The notes: generated by a model not told the origin, from the letters alone. Numbered from the stretch's first letter, positions 16,506-25,063 are shown. The stretch: 51,679 nt of DNA from Rhodovulum sp. (GCA_020637615.1 JACKKC010000019.1:1-51679); one strand, 5' to 3'. Numbers and translations are program-made.

Positions 16506-18589
16506 CAGGCCATTCCCAGCACCGCCGGCCGGACGTTGGAGCCGACCTCCTCGAAGGAGAGCACCGGGTTGCGGATGCCCTTGGCGGTCAGCACGGTATG
16601 CAGGAAGCGGCGCCGCTTGGTCGAGGTCACCACCGCCGGGTAGCGGCCCTGGGCGCCGGCGCTGGCGATGCGCTCGGCCACGGAATTGGCCAGCTTGTTG
16701 AACTCCGCCGGCGGCAGGGCGACATCGACGATGCCGGAGCCCTCGGGCAGCTGGTAGCGCTGGAACAGCTCCTCCCAGGCCGGGTTGAGCTGGATCAGCG
16801 GCAGGGCGCCGTCGGCCTCCTGGATCTCGGAGACGAGCTGGAAGCCCAGCCGGTGGCGCACGTGCTCGCAGATCGCCTCCGCGGCGGTCTGGGCGGAATG
16901 CACCTCGCCGATGGCCTCGAAGATCAGCGGCAGGTTGCGGATCGACACCCGCTCCTCGAGCAGGAGCCGCAGCACGCTCTGCAGCGTGTCGATGGGGAAC
17001 TTGTCGGGCACGAATTCGTCGATCATGCGCCGGTTGGCCTCGGCGCGCTTGGGATCGGAGAGCGAGGTGAATTCGTCGAGCAGCTTGCGCAGGGCGCGGC
17101 GGGTGAAGAGCCGGCCGAAGTTCGACTTCACGATCTCCAGGAGATGCGTGGCGACCACTTCCGTCGGCGTGACCACCGAGAGGCCCATCAGCGCGGCCTC
17201 CTCCTGGAGCGATTCCTCGATCCAGCGCGCCGGCGCGCCATAGACCGGCTCGGCCACCGGGCGGCCCTCGGGGGCCTCGGCGCCCTCCTCGGGCAGGAGC
17301 ACGAGCACGCGGTCGATCTCGACCTGGCTGCGCGCGGCCTCCACGCCCTGGATGCGGATCGCATAGCTGCCGGGGTCGAGGCCCGGATTGTCGGTGAGCC
17401 GGATCTCGGGCAGGATCAGCCCGAATTCGCTGGCGATGTGGTTGCGCATGTTCACGATGCGCGCGTCGAGTCCCGTCGCGCTGTCCATGACCACGGGCAC
17501 GAGGTTCGGGGCGAATTCCATGTGGATCTCGTCCACGTCGAGCAGGTCGCCGAGCGAGCGGCGCGCCGGGGCCTCGGCGCCCGGTGCCGGGGTGGCGGCC
17601 CGCTCCTCCTCGGCCTTCTTGGCGCTCCGCGCGAGCCAGGCCGCGCCGCCGAGCGAGGCCGCGCCGATCAGGAAGGGCAGGAACGGCAGGCCGGGGATGA
17701 AGGCGAAGAGCGCCATGAGGACCGCCACCGTCGCCAGCGCCATCGGATAGCCGCCGAGCTGGCTGATGAGCGCGCGGTCGGTGGAGCCGAGCACGCCGCC
17801 CTTGGAGAGCAGCATGGCGGTTGCGATGGAGATGATCACGGCGGGGATCTGGGTGACCAGCCCGTCGCCCACGGTGAGGATCGAATAGGTCTCGAAGGCG
17901 TCGCCGATCGGCATGCCGTGCACCGCCACCCCGATCACCAGCCCCATGACCAGGTTGAGGAGCGTGATCAGCAGGCCCGCCACCGCGTCGCCCTTGACGA
18001 ATTTCGAGGCGCCGTCGAGCGAGCCGAAGAAGGTGGTCTCTTCCTGCTCGATGCGCCGCCGCTCGCGCGCCTCGGCGTGCGAGATCGCGCCGGCCGCCAT
18101 GTCGCTGTCGATGGCGAGCTGCTTGCCGGGCATGCCGTCGAGCGCGAAGCGCGCGCCCACCTCGGCCATGCGGCCCGCGCCCTTGGTGATGACGATGAAA
18201 TTGACGATCAGGAGCACGCCGAAGACCACGAGCCCGAGCAGGATCGAGCCGCCCATGATGAACATGGCGAAGCCCTCGATCACGTTGCCGGCGGCGTGCG
18301 TCCCGGTATGGCCCTCGCCGATGATCAGCTTGGTCGAGGAGACGTTGAGCGAGAGCCGCAGCATCAGCGAGGCGAGCAGGATCGTGGGGAAGGCGGAGAA
18401 GTCGAGCGGCCGCTGGATGAAGAGGGTGATGGTGAAGATCAGGATCGCCAGCGCGAAGGACCCGGCCAGCCCGAGGTCGAGCACCCAGGAGGGCATCGGC
18501 AGGACCATCATGATGATCACCGCCATCAGCGCCATCGCCAGCATGACGGTGGGCTGGTAGAGCGCGGCGAGGCTCAGGCGCATCGGCAT
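16505..18589 (-). CDS. flhA: Flagellar export apparatus protein FlhA
   Basis: Large export-gate subunit that docks export substrates; 694 aa, standard length. The N-terminal half has eight membrane segments and the conserved cytoplasmic FHIPEP-like loop (PLDFSAFPTILLASLMLRLS, then GMPGKQLAIDSDMAAG). The C-terminal half is the docking domain with VVTPTEVVATHLLEIVKS and VLRLLLEERVSIRNLPLI. The start at 18589 (MPMRLS) lies 11 nt after the upstream transglycosylase gene. A longer open frame continues upstream but reads through that gene in another frame. Confidence 0.96.
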   Translation of the reverse strand: MPMRLSLAALYQPTVMLAMALMAVIIMMVLPMPSWVLDLGLAGSFALAILIFTITLFIQRPLDFSAFPTILLASLMLRLSLNVSSTKLIIGEGHTGTHAAGNVIEGFAMFIMGGSILLGLVVFGVLLIVNFIVITKGAGRMAEVGARFALDGMPGKQLAIDSDMAAGAISHAEARERRRIEQEETTFFGSLDGASKFVKGDAVAGLLITLLNLVMGLVIGVAVHGMPIGDAFETYSILTVGDGLVTQIPAVIISIATAMLLSKGGVLGSTDRALISQLGGYPMALATVAVLMALFAFIPGLPFLPFLIGAASLGGAAWLARSAKKAEEERAATPAPGAEAPARRSLGDLLDVDEIHMEFAPNLVPVVMDSATGLDARIVNMRNHIASEFGLILPEIRLTDNPGLDPGSYAIRIQGVEAARSQVEIDRVLVLLPEEGAEAPEGRPVAEPVYGAPARWIEESLQEEAALMGLSVVTPTEVVATHLLEIVKSNFGRLFTRRALRKLLDEFTSLSDPKRAEANRRMIDEFVPDKFPIDTLQSVLRLLLEERVSIRNLPLIFEAIGEVHSAQTAAEAICEHVRHRLGFQLVSEIQEADGALPLIQLNPAWEELFQRYQLPEGSGIVDVALPPAEFNKLANSVAERIASAGAQGRYPAVVTSTKRRRFLHTVLTAKGIRNPVLSFEEVGSNVRPAVLGMA

Positions 18590-18600
18590 GGCGGGGCCGC

Positions 18601-19416
18601 TCAGAAGAGGCTGCCCGAGGGCGCGACGAGCAGCGCCCGGCCCTCGGTCAGGAGCGTCGAGCCCTGCACCAGCAGGCTTCCCGCCGCCGGCGCGATCATG
18701 TGGCCCGCGCCGACCGATCCCATCACCGGCGCCGGCGGCGGCTCGAGCCGCGCCTGCCGGATGCGCTCGACCATCGCCTGGCGCTCGGCCGCGCGCCGCG
18801 CCGCCCTGCCGCCGGCGGCAAAGCCCGGCACGGCGCTCGCCACCAGCGCCTCGGCTTCGGTGAGCGCGGAAGGATCGAGCCCGGCCAGGAGCCGGTCGAA
18901 GCGCTCGCGGTAGATCTGCGCGCGCTCGGGGGTCAGCGAGTGATAGGCGCCGGCGGCCTCCGACCAGGAGCCGCGCTCCTCGTAGAGGTTGCGCAGGAAT
19001 TGCGCGGCATAGGTCGCGGTCCATTCCGGATCGAACATGTCGTCGAGCGACGGGAAGGCATGGCCGTGCCAGCGGAAGTTGATCTGGACGCAGCCGACGT
19101 CGAAGCTGTCGCGCCCCTCGGCGAGGCTCTGGCGCGCGAAGGCCATGGCCTCGTCGCGGGTCGCGAACCAGAACCCCTTGCCCTCGCGGTTGATCGCCCA
19201 GGGGTAGGGGCGGACGCGGCCGTTCGACTTGCGCCCGGTCTCGGTGAGCGCGATGGCGTGCAGCACCTCCGGGGGCACGCCGCCGCGCCGGGCGCCGGCG
19301 ACGATGGCGCGCTCGCAGAGCGCCGCGGCGGGATCGGCGTCGGAGGCATGCGCCGGGAGCGCCGGCACGGCCAGCGCCAGCAGCAGCCAAAGCCCGAGGG
19401 CCAACCGGGGCGTCAT
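18601..19416 (-). CDS. Lytic transglycosylase (SLT domain), flagellar locus
   Basis: Periplasmic peptidoglycan-cleaving enzyme, 271 aa with a signal peptide (1-24, ALPAHAS). The SLT-like domain spans about 30-180. It has the probable catalytic Glu in AIALTETGRKSNG, then GCVQINFRWHG and AGAYHSLTPERAQIY. It is first in the operon with flhA-fliR-flhB, so it probably opens the murein sacculus for rod passage, as SltF does in Rhodobacter (inference from context). The roughly 90-residue C-terminal tail is Ala-rich and low-complexity. A CtrA-like box lies 49 nt upstream. Confidence 0.88.
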   Translation of the reverse strand: MTPRLALGLWLLLALAVPALPAHASDADPAAALCERAIVAGARRGGVPPEVLHAIALTETGRKSNGRVRPYPWAINREGKGFWFATRDEAMAFARQSLAEGRDSFDVGCVQINFRWHGHAFPSLDDMFDPEWTATYAAQFLRNLYEERGSWSEAAGAYHSLTPERAQIYRERFDRLLAGLDPSALTEAEALVASAVPGFAAGGRAARRAAERQAMVERIRQARLEPPPAPVMGSVGAGHMIAPAAGSLLVQGSTLLTEGRALLVAPSGSLF

Positions 19417-19465
19417 GCGGGGATTCTCCTCGAGGCACCGACGCTCCCGGGTCTAGGCCGCCAAG

Positions 19466-19481
19466 GTTACCAGCACGTTAG
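19466..19481 (-). promoter_or_regulatory. CtrA-like box upstream of the transglycosylase-flhA operon
   Basis: On the minus strand CTAA-N7-GTAAC differs from TTAA-N7-TTAAC at two positions. It ends 49 nt before the transglycosylase start and lies in the only intergenic space available for this operon's promoter. Confidence 0.35.
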
Positions 19482-19576
19482 CGCCCCGCGGCGGGCGGAT
19501 TGCCCGGCGGGCCGCGCCGCCGCCGGATCCGGGTTTCCGGACCGTCGGGGCGCGGGCTTCGCGGCGGGGCTCGGGG

Positions 19577-20473
19577 CTAGGCGGCCGAGCCCAGGCGGTC
19601 CGCGAAGAAGCCGAGCGTCCGTTCCCAGGCCAGCCCGGCCGCCGCCGGGTCGTAGCGCGGGGTGGTGTCGTTGTGGAAGCCGTGGTTCGCGCCGTCGTAG
19701 AAGAAGGCCTCGTAGTGCTTGCCGTTCGCCTCCAGCGCCGCCTGATAGGCCGGCCAGCCGGCGTTGGTGCGTTCGTCGAGCCCGGCGTAATGCAGCATCA
19801 GCGGCGCCTCGATCGCCGGCACGTCGGCCGCTTCCGGCTGGCGGCCGTAGAAGGGCACCGAGGCGGCGAGCTGCGGATAGGCCACCGCCAGCGCGTTGCA
19901 GACCCCGCCGCCGTAGCAGAAGCCGACCGCGCCGACGCGGCCGGTCGAATCCGGATGGTTCAGGAGATGCTCGAAGCCGGCGAAGAAATCCTCCATCAGT
20001 TCGGCGCGGTCGAGGCGCGATTGCATCTCGCGCCCGGCATCGTCGTTGCCGGGATAGCCGCCGAGCGAGCTCAGCCCGTCCGGCCCGAGGGCGAGATAGC
20101 CCGCCTTGCCCAGCCGGCGCACCACGTCCTCGATATAGGGGTTGAGCCCGCGGTTCTCGTGCACCACCAGCACCGCCGGCAGCGGCCCCGCGGCGCCGGC
20201 GGGCCGCGCCATCAGGCCGCGGATCGTGCCGGTGCCGTGTGGCGAGGGATATTCGATGACCGCCGTCTCGATCGCCGGGTCGTCGGGGGGGACCTGCTGC
20301 GCCAGCGCGTAATCGGGCTGCAGGCTCTCCAGGAGCGCGGCCGCGGTCACCCCGCCGACGGCGTATTTCGCCGCGTGGTCGAGGAAGGCGCGCTTGCTCA
20401 TGCGCCCGTGCACGTAGCCGTCGTAGAGATCGAGCAGCCGCTGGTCGAAATCGCTGGCCTTCTTGCGTCGCAT
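19577..20473 (-). CDS. Dienelactone hydrolase family protein, exported
   Basis: Alpha/beta-hydrolase of the dienelactone hydrolase family; 298 aa. Catalytic triad residues are visible: Cys in VGFCYGGGVC, Asp in HYAGLDERTN and His in GANHGFHNDTTP. The N-terminus (KKASDFDQRLLDLYDGYVHG, then MSKRAFLDHAAKYAVGGVTA) resembles the Tat-type leader of YghX-like members. ATG 20473 follows GGGAGG at six bases and is preferred to the upstream in-frame ATG at 20596. Its substrate is unknown; members hydrolyse lactones or esters. Confidence 0.85.
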   Translation of the reverse strand: MRRKKASDFDQRLLDLYDGYVHGRMSKRAFLDHAAKYAVGGVTAAALLESLQPDYALAQQVPPDDPAIETAVIEYPSPHGTGTIRGLMARPAGAAGPLPAVLVVHENRGLNPYIEDVVRRLGKAGYLALGPDGLSSLGGYPGNDDAGREMQSRLDRAELMEDFFAGFEHLLNHPDSTGRVGAVGFCYGGGVCNALAVAYPQLAASVPFYGRQPEAADVPAIEAPLMLHYAGLDERTNAGWPAYQAALEANGKHYEAFFYDGANHGFHNDTTPRYDPAAAGLAWERTLGFFADRLGSAA

Positions 20474-20592
20474 GCGTGACCTCCCTTTCGGCTTCGATGA
20501 CGTCCGGAGATCCGAGATAGGCCGAAAGCCCGGCCCGGCCCCCCAAACTTTCCGTGAGCGGCCCTGTGCCGGCCGCCGCCGCCGCCCGGGGC

Positions 20593-20608
20593 CCATTAAC
20601 CGGTCGAT
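20593..20608 (+). promoter_or_regulatory. CtrA-like box upstream of the first 71-aa gene
   Basis: TTAA-CCGGTCG-ATAAC matches the CtrA consensus TTAA-N7-TTAAC with one mismatch. It ends 65 nt before the start at 20674. The paralogous gene has an equivalent box at the same distance, which raises confidence. Confidence 0.55.
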
Positions 20609-20673
20609 AACGAAGCATTTGTCTCAAAGGGGCGGATTTGGCATTCTCCCCCCGGGAGCGACGGGGGACGGGA

Positions 20674-20889
20674 ATGAAAGCTTCGCTGCAAGCACGCATC
20701 GACTACGGGCGCGACATCCGCAGCCGCGCGGAAATGCTGGTCGAGGCGCATGGCGCCGTCGCGGAGGCCGAGGCGCGCGAGGCGGCACGGGTCCCGGGAA
20801 CGGCCGCGGCGGAGCGGTACTTCTGGGAGGCCGTCGCCGACCGGGTCGCGCGGATGCGCGGCGAGCCGGTCCTGCCGACGGAATACTGA
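20674..20889 (+). CDS. Small helical protein of unknown function (71 aa), paralog 1
   Basis: Not recognised. The protein is predicted to be alpha-helical, without signal peptide or membrane segment (ARIDYGRDIRSRAEMLVEAH, then AERYFWEAVADRVARMRGE). It aligns without gaps to the 71-residue product of 21465-21680 with 29 identities, including Y-G-R at 11-13, L-V at 22-23, A-A-R at 37-39 and A-V-A at 53-55. That conservation shows both are real genes. GGGGGACGGGA precedes the ATG. It is oriented away from the dienelactone hydrolase, and a CtrA-like box precedes it, so it may belong to the cell-cycle/motility regulon (inference). Confidence 0.75.
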   Translation: MKASLQARIDYGRDIRSRAEMLVEAHGAVAEAEAREAARVPGTAAAERYFWEAVADRVARMRGEPVLPTEY

Positions 20890-21111
20890 AGCCTCGTCGA
20901 GGCCTGCCCGCCCTCCGGCGATCCGCCCAGGGCCCCGGGGCAGGTCCGGATCCTGAAATTGTGGGGGCCCAGGTCGTCGCGCCGCCCGGCGGCGTCGGCG
21001 CGGATGCAACGCCCTTTCGGGCCGATCGTATTCGGAAGTCACCCTGGCCCTACCACCGGCCCCTCCGCCTGACCAGCACCCGTGGCCCTGGAGGGACCCA
21101 CGGGAATGGAG

Positions 21112-21377
21112 AAAGGCCGCGCCCGCGCGGCCCGCACCGCGTTCCCGGACCGAAAGGCGAGGCGCCGGTGGCGCCTTTGCCCGGTCCGGACGCCCAGAGG
21201 CGCAAGGGGCAGGGCGCGGCGCGCAGCGTCACCGTAGGTCGAGGATCGGGCCGCGTCGGCCCTGGACGGTGCGCGAGGCGCGCCGGCCCCCCGCAGGGCC
21301 GGCGCGGCCCGATCGCCACGGGTCGATCGGGCTCGGGGCCTCTGGCGCCGGGAGGAGAGTCGACGGCGAGGCCGCTG
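21112..21377 (+). repeat. Dispersed repeat family A, copy 1
   Basis: About 266 bp, matching 43731-44003 (same strand) and 27514-27780 (opposite strand) over its whole length by hand alignment. In order it contains a GGCCGCG/CGCGGCC hairpin, an AGGCGCC-ggt-GGCGCCT hairpin (21160-21176) and a 20-bp stem with arms 21244-21263 and 21295-21314 (one G-U pair in RNA). A CGATCG/CGATCG palindrome follows. No open frame is conserved between copies. Confidence 0.85.
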
Positions 21378-21384
21378 CCCTGCA

Positions 21385-21400
21385 TTAACGTCGTCCTAAC
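21385..21400 (+). promoter_or_regulatory. CtrA-like box upstream of the second 71-aa gene
   Basis: TTAA-CGTCGTC-CTAAC, one mismatch from the CtrA consensus, ends 64 nt before the start at 21465. Position and sequence parallel the box of paralog 1. Confidence 0.55.
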
Positions 21401-21464
21401 CAAAACATTGCCCGGTGCCGGCCCCGGTGGCAGACTTGGCGGTGGGAGTGTTCCGGGGGTGGAG

Positions 21465-21680
21465 ATGTTCGCGTTCTTCGGCGCGCGGCGTGCCTATGGC
21501 CGCGCCGTTCACGAGGCGGCCGACCGGCTCGTCGACGCCTATGGCGAGGCGGCCGACCAGGAGGCCTGGCGGGCGGCGCGACTGAGCGGTCTCGCGGCGG
21601 GGGAGGCGGAATTCTGCCAGGCGGTCGCCGAATGCGTGACCCGCAAGCTCGGCAAGGCGCCGGGCATACCGGTGCGCTGA
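21465..21680 (+). CDS. Small helical protein of unknown function (71 aa), paralog 2
   Basis: Paralog of the 20674-20889 product: identical length, 29 of 71 identical residues with no gap. N-terminus MFAFFGARRAYGRAVHEAAD, core LVDAYGEAADQEAWRAARL. It is predicted helical and cytoplasmic. GGGGGTGGAG lies immediately before the ATG, and a CtrA-like box is 64 nt upstream. The in-frame extension upstream is only the repeat element and intergenic DNA. The gene is convergent with the hydroxyacid dehydrogenase. Function unknown. Confidence 0.75.
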   Translation: MFAFFGARRAYGRAVHEAADRLVDAYGEAADQEAWRAARLSGLAAGEAEFCQAVAECVTRKLGKAPGIPVR

Positions 21681-21708
21681 GCGCGGAACCCCGCTCGCGG
21701 CGGCGGGA

Positions 21709-22689
21709 TCAGGTCAGGGTGTTGCTCGGGCGCCCGGCGTGGAAATTGTCGATATGGCTGATCGTCTGGTCCCAGAGCGTCTGCATCGCCTCGGCGCTCG
21801 CCCAGGCCACATGCGGGGTGACGATCACGTTGGGCCGCCCGAGCACGCCGAGCAGCGGGTTCTCCGGCACCGGCGGCTCGGAGGTCAGGCAGTCGAAGCC
21901 GAAGCCCGCGATCTGCCCGGCGTCGAGCGCCCGCACGAGGTCGCCCTCGTGGACCAGCCCGCCGCGCGAGCAGTTGATCAGGAGCGGTCGGCGGGCCATC
22001 GCGCGGAACTCGGGCTCGGCGATGAGGTTGCGCGTCGCCGGCATCAGCGGGCTGTGCAGCGTGATGACGTCCGAGGTCGCGAGCAATTCGTCGAAGGGCG
22101 TGTAGAGCGGCCCCATGCCCGCGACGCCCTTGTGCGCGGCGAAGAGCGTGCGCATCCCGAAGGCCTGGGCGATGCGCGCGACGCCCTGGCCGATCACGCC
22201 TTCGCCGATGATGCCGAGCGTCGAGCCGGCGAGGTCGTTGATGGGATAGTCGAAGAAGCAGAACTGGCCGGAATCCTGCCATCTGCCGTCGATCACCGCC
22301 TGCCGGTAGCCGACGATGCTGCGGCGCAGCGCGAGGATCAGCGCGAAGGTATGCTCGGGCACGGTGTTGGTGGCATAGCCGCGCACGTTCGAGACGACGA
22401 TGCCGCGCTCGCGGCAGGCGGCGATGTCGAAGGCATCGTAGCCCGTCGCCGGGATGGCGATCATCTTCAGATCCGGCAGCGCCTCGATCTGCGCGCGGCG
22501 GATCGGCACCTTGTTGCAGATCGCGATATCGGCGCCCCGGAGGCGTTCGACCACCTGATCGGGATGGGTGCGGTCGTGCTCGACCCATTCATGGGGGAAG
22601 CCCGGTTTCGAAAGCTCGACCGAAGGGCCGATCGAGCCGCGGTCGAGAAAGACGATCCGAAGCGCCTTCGGATCCGCTGCGCCTGTCAT
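21709..22689 (-). CDS. D-isomer specific 2-hydroxyacid dehydrogenase
   Basis: NAD(P)-dependent oxidoreductase interconverting 2-oxo acids and D-2-hydroxy acids; 326 aa. The nucleotide-binding loop is GIIGEGVIGQGVARIA. Catalytic residues fall in LLINCSRGGLVHEGDL (Arg), in FDCLTSEPPVPENPLL (Glu) and in NVIVTPHVAWASAEA (His). The start at 22689 is used because the longer frame reads back through tRNA-Leu(CAA). The ribosome site is a weak GAGGGG. The exact substrate (glycerate, hydroxypyruvate, lactate or other) cannot be told from sequence. Confidence 0.9.
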   Translation of the reverse strand: MTGAADPKALRIVFLDRGSIGPSVELSKPGFPHEWVEHDRTHPDQVVERLRGADIAICNKVPIRRAQIEALPDLKMIAIPATGYDAFDIAACRERGIVVSNVRGYATNTVPEHTFALILALRRSIVGYRQAVIDGRWQDSGQFCFFDYPINDLAGSTLGIIGEGVIGQGVARIAQAFGMRTLFAAHKGVAGMGPLYTPFDELLATSDVITLHSPLMPATRNLIAEPEFRAMARRPLLINCSRGGLVHEGDLVRALDAGQIAGFGFDCLTSEPPVPENPLLGVLGRPNVIVTPHVAWASAEAMQTLWDQTISHIDNFHAGRPSNTLT

Positions 22690-22724
22690 CCCACTGCCCC
22701 TCGCCTCAGGAACGCGCGTCGATC

Positions 22725-22809
22725 TGGTACCCGAGGCCGGACTCGAACCGGCAAGCCTTGCGGCGGCGGATTTTGAATCCGCTGCGTCTACCAATTCCGC
22801 CACTCGGGC
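22725..22809 (-). tRNA. tRNA-Leu (CAA)
   Basis: 85-nt class II tRNA with encoded CCA. The acceptor GCCCGAG pairs with CTCGGGT (G-U at the first pair). The D-loop is AATTGGTAGACGC, the anticodon loop TTCAAAA within GCGGA/TCCGC gives CAA, there is a long variable arm, and the T-arm is GCCGGTTCGAGTCCGGC. It reads the UUG codon. Confidence 0.96.
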
Positions 22810-22908
22810 AAGGCGCCGCCCGGGCGCCCGCATCGACGGCGGAGATCTAGCAGCATTCCCGGGCCGGCACAACGCGTCGCCCCGGCCGGACATCGCCAGG
22901 ACCGGTCG

Positions 22909-22994
22909 TGGTGCGGGCGGCCGGACTCGAACCGGCACGGGCTTTCGCCCCAGGCATTTTAAGTGCCATGTGTCTACCGTTTCACCACGCCCGC
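22909..22994 (-). tRNA. tRNA-Leu (UAA)
   Basis: 86-nt class II tRNA with encoded CCA. The acceptor GCGGGCG pairs with CGCCCGC. The anticodon loop CTTAAAA gives UAA, the variable arm is GGGGCGAAAGCCCG, and the T-arm is GCCGGTTCGAGTCCGGC. The outermost anticodon-stem pair looks like T-T. It reads UUA/UUG codons, which are rare in this DNA. Confidence 0.95.
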
Positions 22995-23216
22995 ATCAGA
23001 CCGGGCCGCGGCTGCGGCCTTCGTGGCGAGGCGGAATTCAATCGCCAAGGCGCGCGGGTTGCAAGGGCCTGCCTGGGGTGGGGGCTTCGGGAGGCCTCCC
23101 GGCGTCCGGGCAGGCGCACCGGTGCCCCCGTCCCCGGCCGTGCCCCGGAAGGCGGTCGATCCCTCGAGAATCGAACCGGACGATGGGGTCGGCAGCGGTC
23201 GGAGGGTCGAGGCAGG

Positions 23217-24056
23217 CTATCCGCCGGGGGCGACGAATGCCGCGCAGGGATCGTCGCGATCCGGCGGTGCGGCGACGGCGACCGCGTCGAAGGCGTCGTC
23301 CTCGGCGTCGTCCGGCGCGGATTCGACCTGCGCCAGTGCGAAGACCCGCACATCCGGCTCGGCCACCGCCACGAGCGCGGGCATGCCGCGGTGCTTGTCC
23401 GCATGGCCGGTGCCGGCGATGACCACGACCGGGCCGCCGCCGGCCATGGTCCGGGCCCAGAGCGCGGCATCCGCGAGCCCGGCGTCGCGAAAGCGCTGCG
23501 CCTCCACGAGACCGGGCAGCATCTCCGCCGGCACGCCGCCGCAATGGGCCGCGCGCATCAGCTCCTCCCGCGCGGCCATCTCCTCGGGCGGCAGCGGCTG
23601 ATCGAGGCCGTATTTCTCGGCATCGGGGCCGAAGACCCCCGCAGCCCCTTCGAGCATGGCGCGGCGGACCTCGGCCGTCGGCTGGCCGCCGCCGAAGATC
23701 CGCGCCTCGGGCGCGGCCTCCATGATCGGCGCATACATGTCGAAATCGGGCCAGCCGCTGTCGTCCCAGTCCAGCGCCTCGGCGATCTGCTCGCGCGAGG
23801 CGCCCGCGGCGCGCAGCCGGTTGACCTCGTCCTCGAACTGCTGCGGGATCATCTCGAAGACCAGCGCCGCCGGCTGCAGCGCCGCGACGATCTCGGCCTG
23901 GGTCCGGTGATGGTCGGGATTGTCGTGAATCTCGCCGAGCACGACGATCTCGGCCGATCGCGCCGCCTCCGCGATCTCCGCGGATTGCGCCACGCCGTCG
24001 CTTGCGGCGCCGATCGCCGGGACGACCAGCGAAACCGCGAGGAGGACGCGTCTCAT
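23217..24056 (-). CDS. ChaN-like (Tiki/haem-binding uptake) exported protein
   Basis: Exported protein of the ChaN family, whose studied members bind haem and are linked to iron uptake; 279 aa with a signal peptide (1-25). Motifs are VVLGEIHDNPDHHRTQ near the N-terminus, LVFEMIPQQFEDEVN and VVVIAGTGHADKHRGMP, the usual ChaN signatures. ATG 24056 gives the signal peptide at the right place; the upstream in-frame ATG at 24113 adds no protein-like sequence. No iron-uptake gene lies beside it, so an iron role is family-based only. Confidence 0.85.
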   Translation of the reverse strand: MRRVLLAVSLVVPAIGAASDGVAQSAEIAEAARSAEIVVLGEIHDNPDHHRTQAEIVAALQPAALVFEMIPQQFEDEVNRLRAAGASREQIAEALDWDDSGWPDFDMYAPIMEAAPEARIFGGGQPTAEVRRAMLEGAAGVFGPDAEKYGLDQPLPPEEMAAREELMRAAHCGGVPAEMLPGLVEAQRFRDAGLADAALWARTMAGGGPVVVIAGTGHADKHRGMPALVAVAEPDVRVFALAQVESAPDDAEDDAFDAVAVAAPPDRDDPCAAFVAPGG

Positions 24057-24119
24057 CGATATTCCCGTTCCGTCAGACGCCCGTACTATGGCACGGGCGC
24101 CGGAACGGGTCACCCGGTT

Positions 24120-25001
24120 TCAGGCCGTGGCGAGCATTTCCGCGGCCGGGCCGGTCACGCTTTCGAGACGGCGCCGCAGCTTGACCAGGGCCTGGGCCTC
24201 GAGCTGGCGGATCCGCTCCTTGCTCAGGCCGAGCTCGTCCCCGAGGCTCTCGAGCGTGCGCGGCTCGTCCCGCAGCTTGCGCTCCACGACGATCATGCGC
24301 TCGCGCTGGTTGAGCGTGGCGAGCGCATCCGCGAGCCAGCCGCGCACGCGGGCGATGTCCTCGTTGCGGGGCACGGTCTCCGCGGCCTGGGGCCCTTCGT
24401 CCTCGAGCGTCTCCATCCACTCGCGGCCCTCCTCGCCGGCCTGCAGGGCGTTGAGCGAGAAATCCGATCCCGCGAGCCGGGCGTCCATCATTTCGACGTC
24501 GCGCAGGGGCACCCCGACCTCCTCGGCGATCAGCTCGCGCAGGCGGTGCCCGTCGAGCACCTCGCCGCTGGCGACGGCCTCGCGCTCCAGCCGCGCGCGC
24601 ACCCGGCGCAGGTTGAAGAAGAGCGATTTCTGCGACGAGGTCGATCCGGTCCGCACCATCGACCAGTTGCGCATGACGTAGTCCTGGATCGACGCCTTGA
24701 TCCACCAGACCGCATAGGTCGAGAAGCGCACGCCGCGGTCGGGGTCGAACTTCTCCGCCGCCTTCATCAGCCCGACGCCGGCCTCCTGGATCAGGTCGGG
24801 CATCGGCGCGCCGTAGCGGCGGTATTTCGAGGCCATGGAGATCGCCAGCCGCATATAGGCATTGACCAGCCGGTGCAGCGCCTTCTCGTCGCCGGCGTTG
24901 CGCCAGGCCCGCGCCAGGGCGAGCTCGGTCTCGGCATCGAGCATTTCCGCGCCCATCGCGCGGCGGGTCACGGTCCGGATGCCGGTGTCGTCGAATGCCA
25001 T
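24120..25001 (-). CDS. rpoH: RNA polymerase sigma factor RpoH, RpoHII type
   Basis: Heat/oxidative-stress sigma factor of the sigma-32 group; 293 aa. Region 2 shows PMPDLIQEAGVGLMKAAEKF and RFSTYAVWWIKASIQDYVMR. The RpoH box follows as SSQKSLFFNLRRVRARL, and region 4 ends with ESLGDELGLSKERIRQLEAQ. The short N-terminus (VTRRAMGAEMLDAETELALA) resembles the RpoHII paralog of Rhodobacter rather than RpoHI, which starts with a longer NRYL-type segment. GGGAGGG lies seven bases before the ATG at 25001. RpoHII in R. sphaeroides is controlled by RpoE; a matching promoter candidate is listed at 25064-25093. Confidence 0.93.
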   Translation of the reverse strand: MAFDDTGIRTVTRRAMGAEMLDAETELALARAWRNAGDEKALHRLVNAYMRLAISMASKYRRYGAPMPDLIQEAGVGLMKAAEKFDPDRGVRFSTYAVWWIKASIQDYVMRNWSMVRTGSTSSQKSLFFNLRRVRARLEREAVASGEVLDGHRLRELIAEEVGVPLRDVEMMDARLAGSDFSLNALQAGEEGREWMETLEDEGPQAAETVPRNEDIARVRGWLADALATLNQRERMIVVERKLRDEPRTLESLGDELGLSKERIRQLEAQALVKLRRRLESVTGPAAEMLATA

Positions 25002-25063
25002 CCTCGCGCCCTCCCGCCTTCCGGTGCGGCGCCGACCCCGGCCTCGCACCCGTGTCCTGAAGA

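Larger units (their letters stand above)
20890..21464. other. Intergenic region between the 71-aa paralogs
   Basis: It begins with stem-forming sequence (CCTGCCC near 20903 with GGGCAGG near 20940; CCCGTGG near 21080 with CCACGGG near 21098). It then carries family A repeat copy 1 and ends with the promoter region of paralog 2. No protein-coding signal is evident. Confidence 0.6.

Noticed and set aside
23157..23182. Sequence resembling a tRNA T-loop (GGTTCGATTC on minus)
   Set aside because: Flanking bases do not form a T-stem or acceptor, and no anticodon arm is present; chance or remnant.
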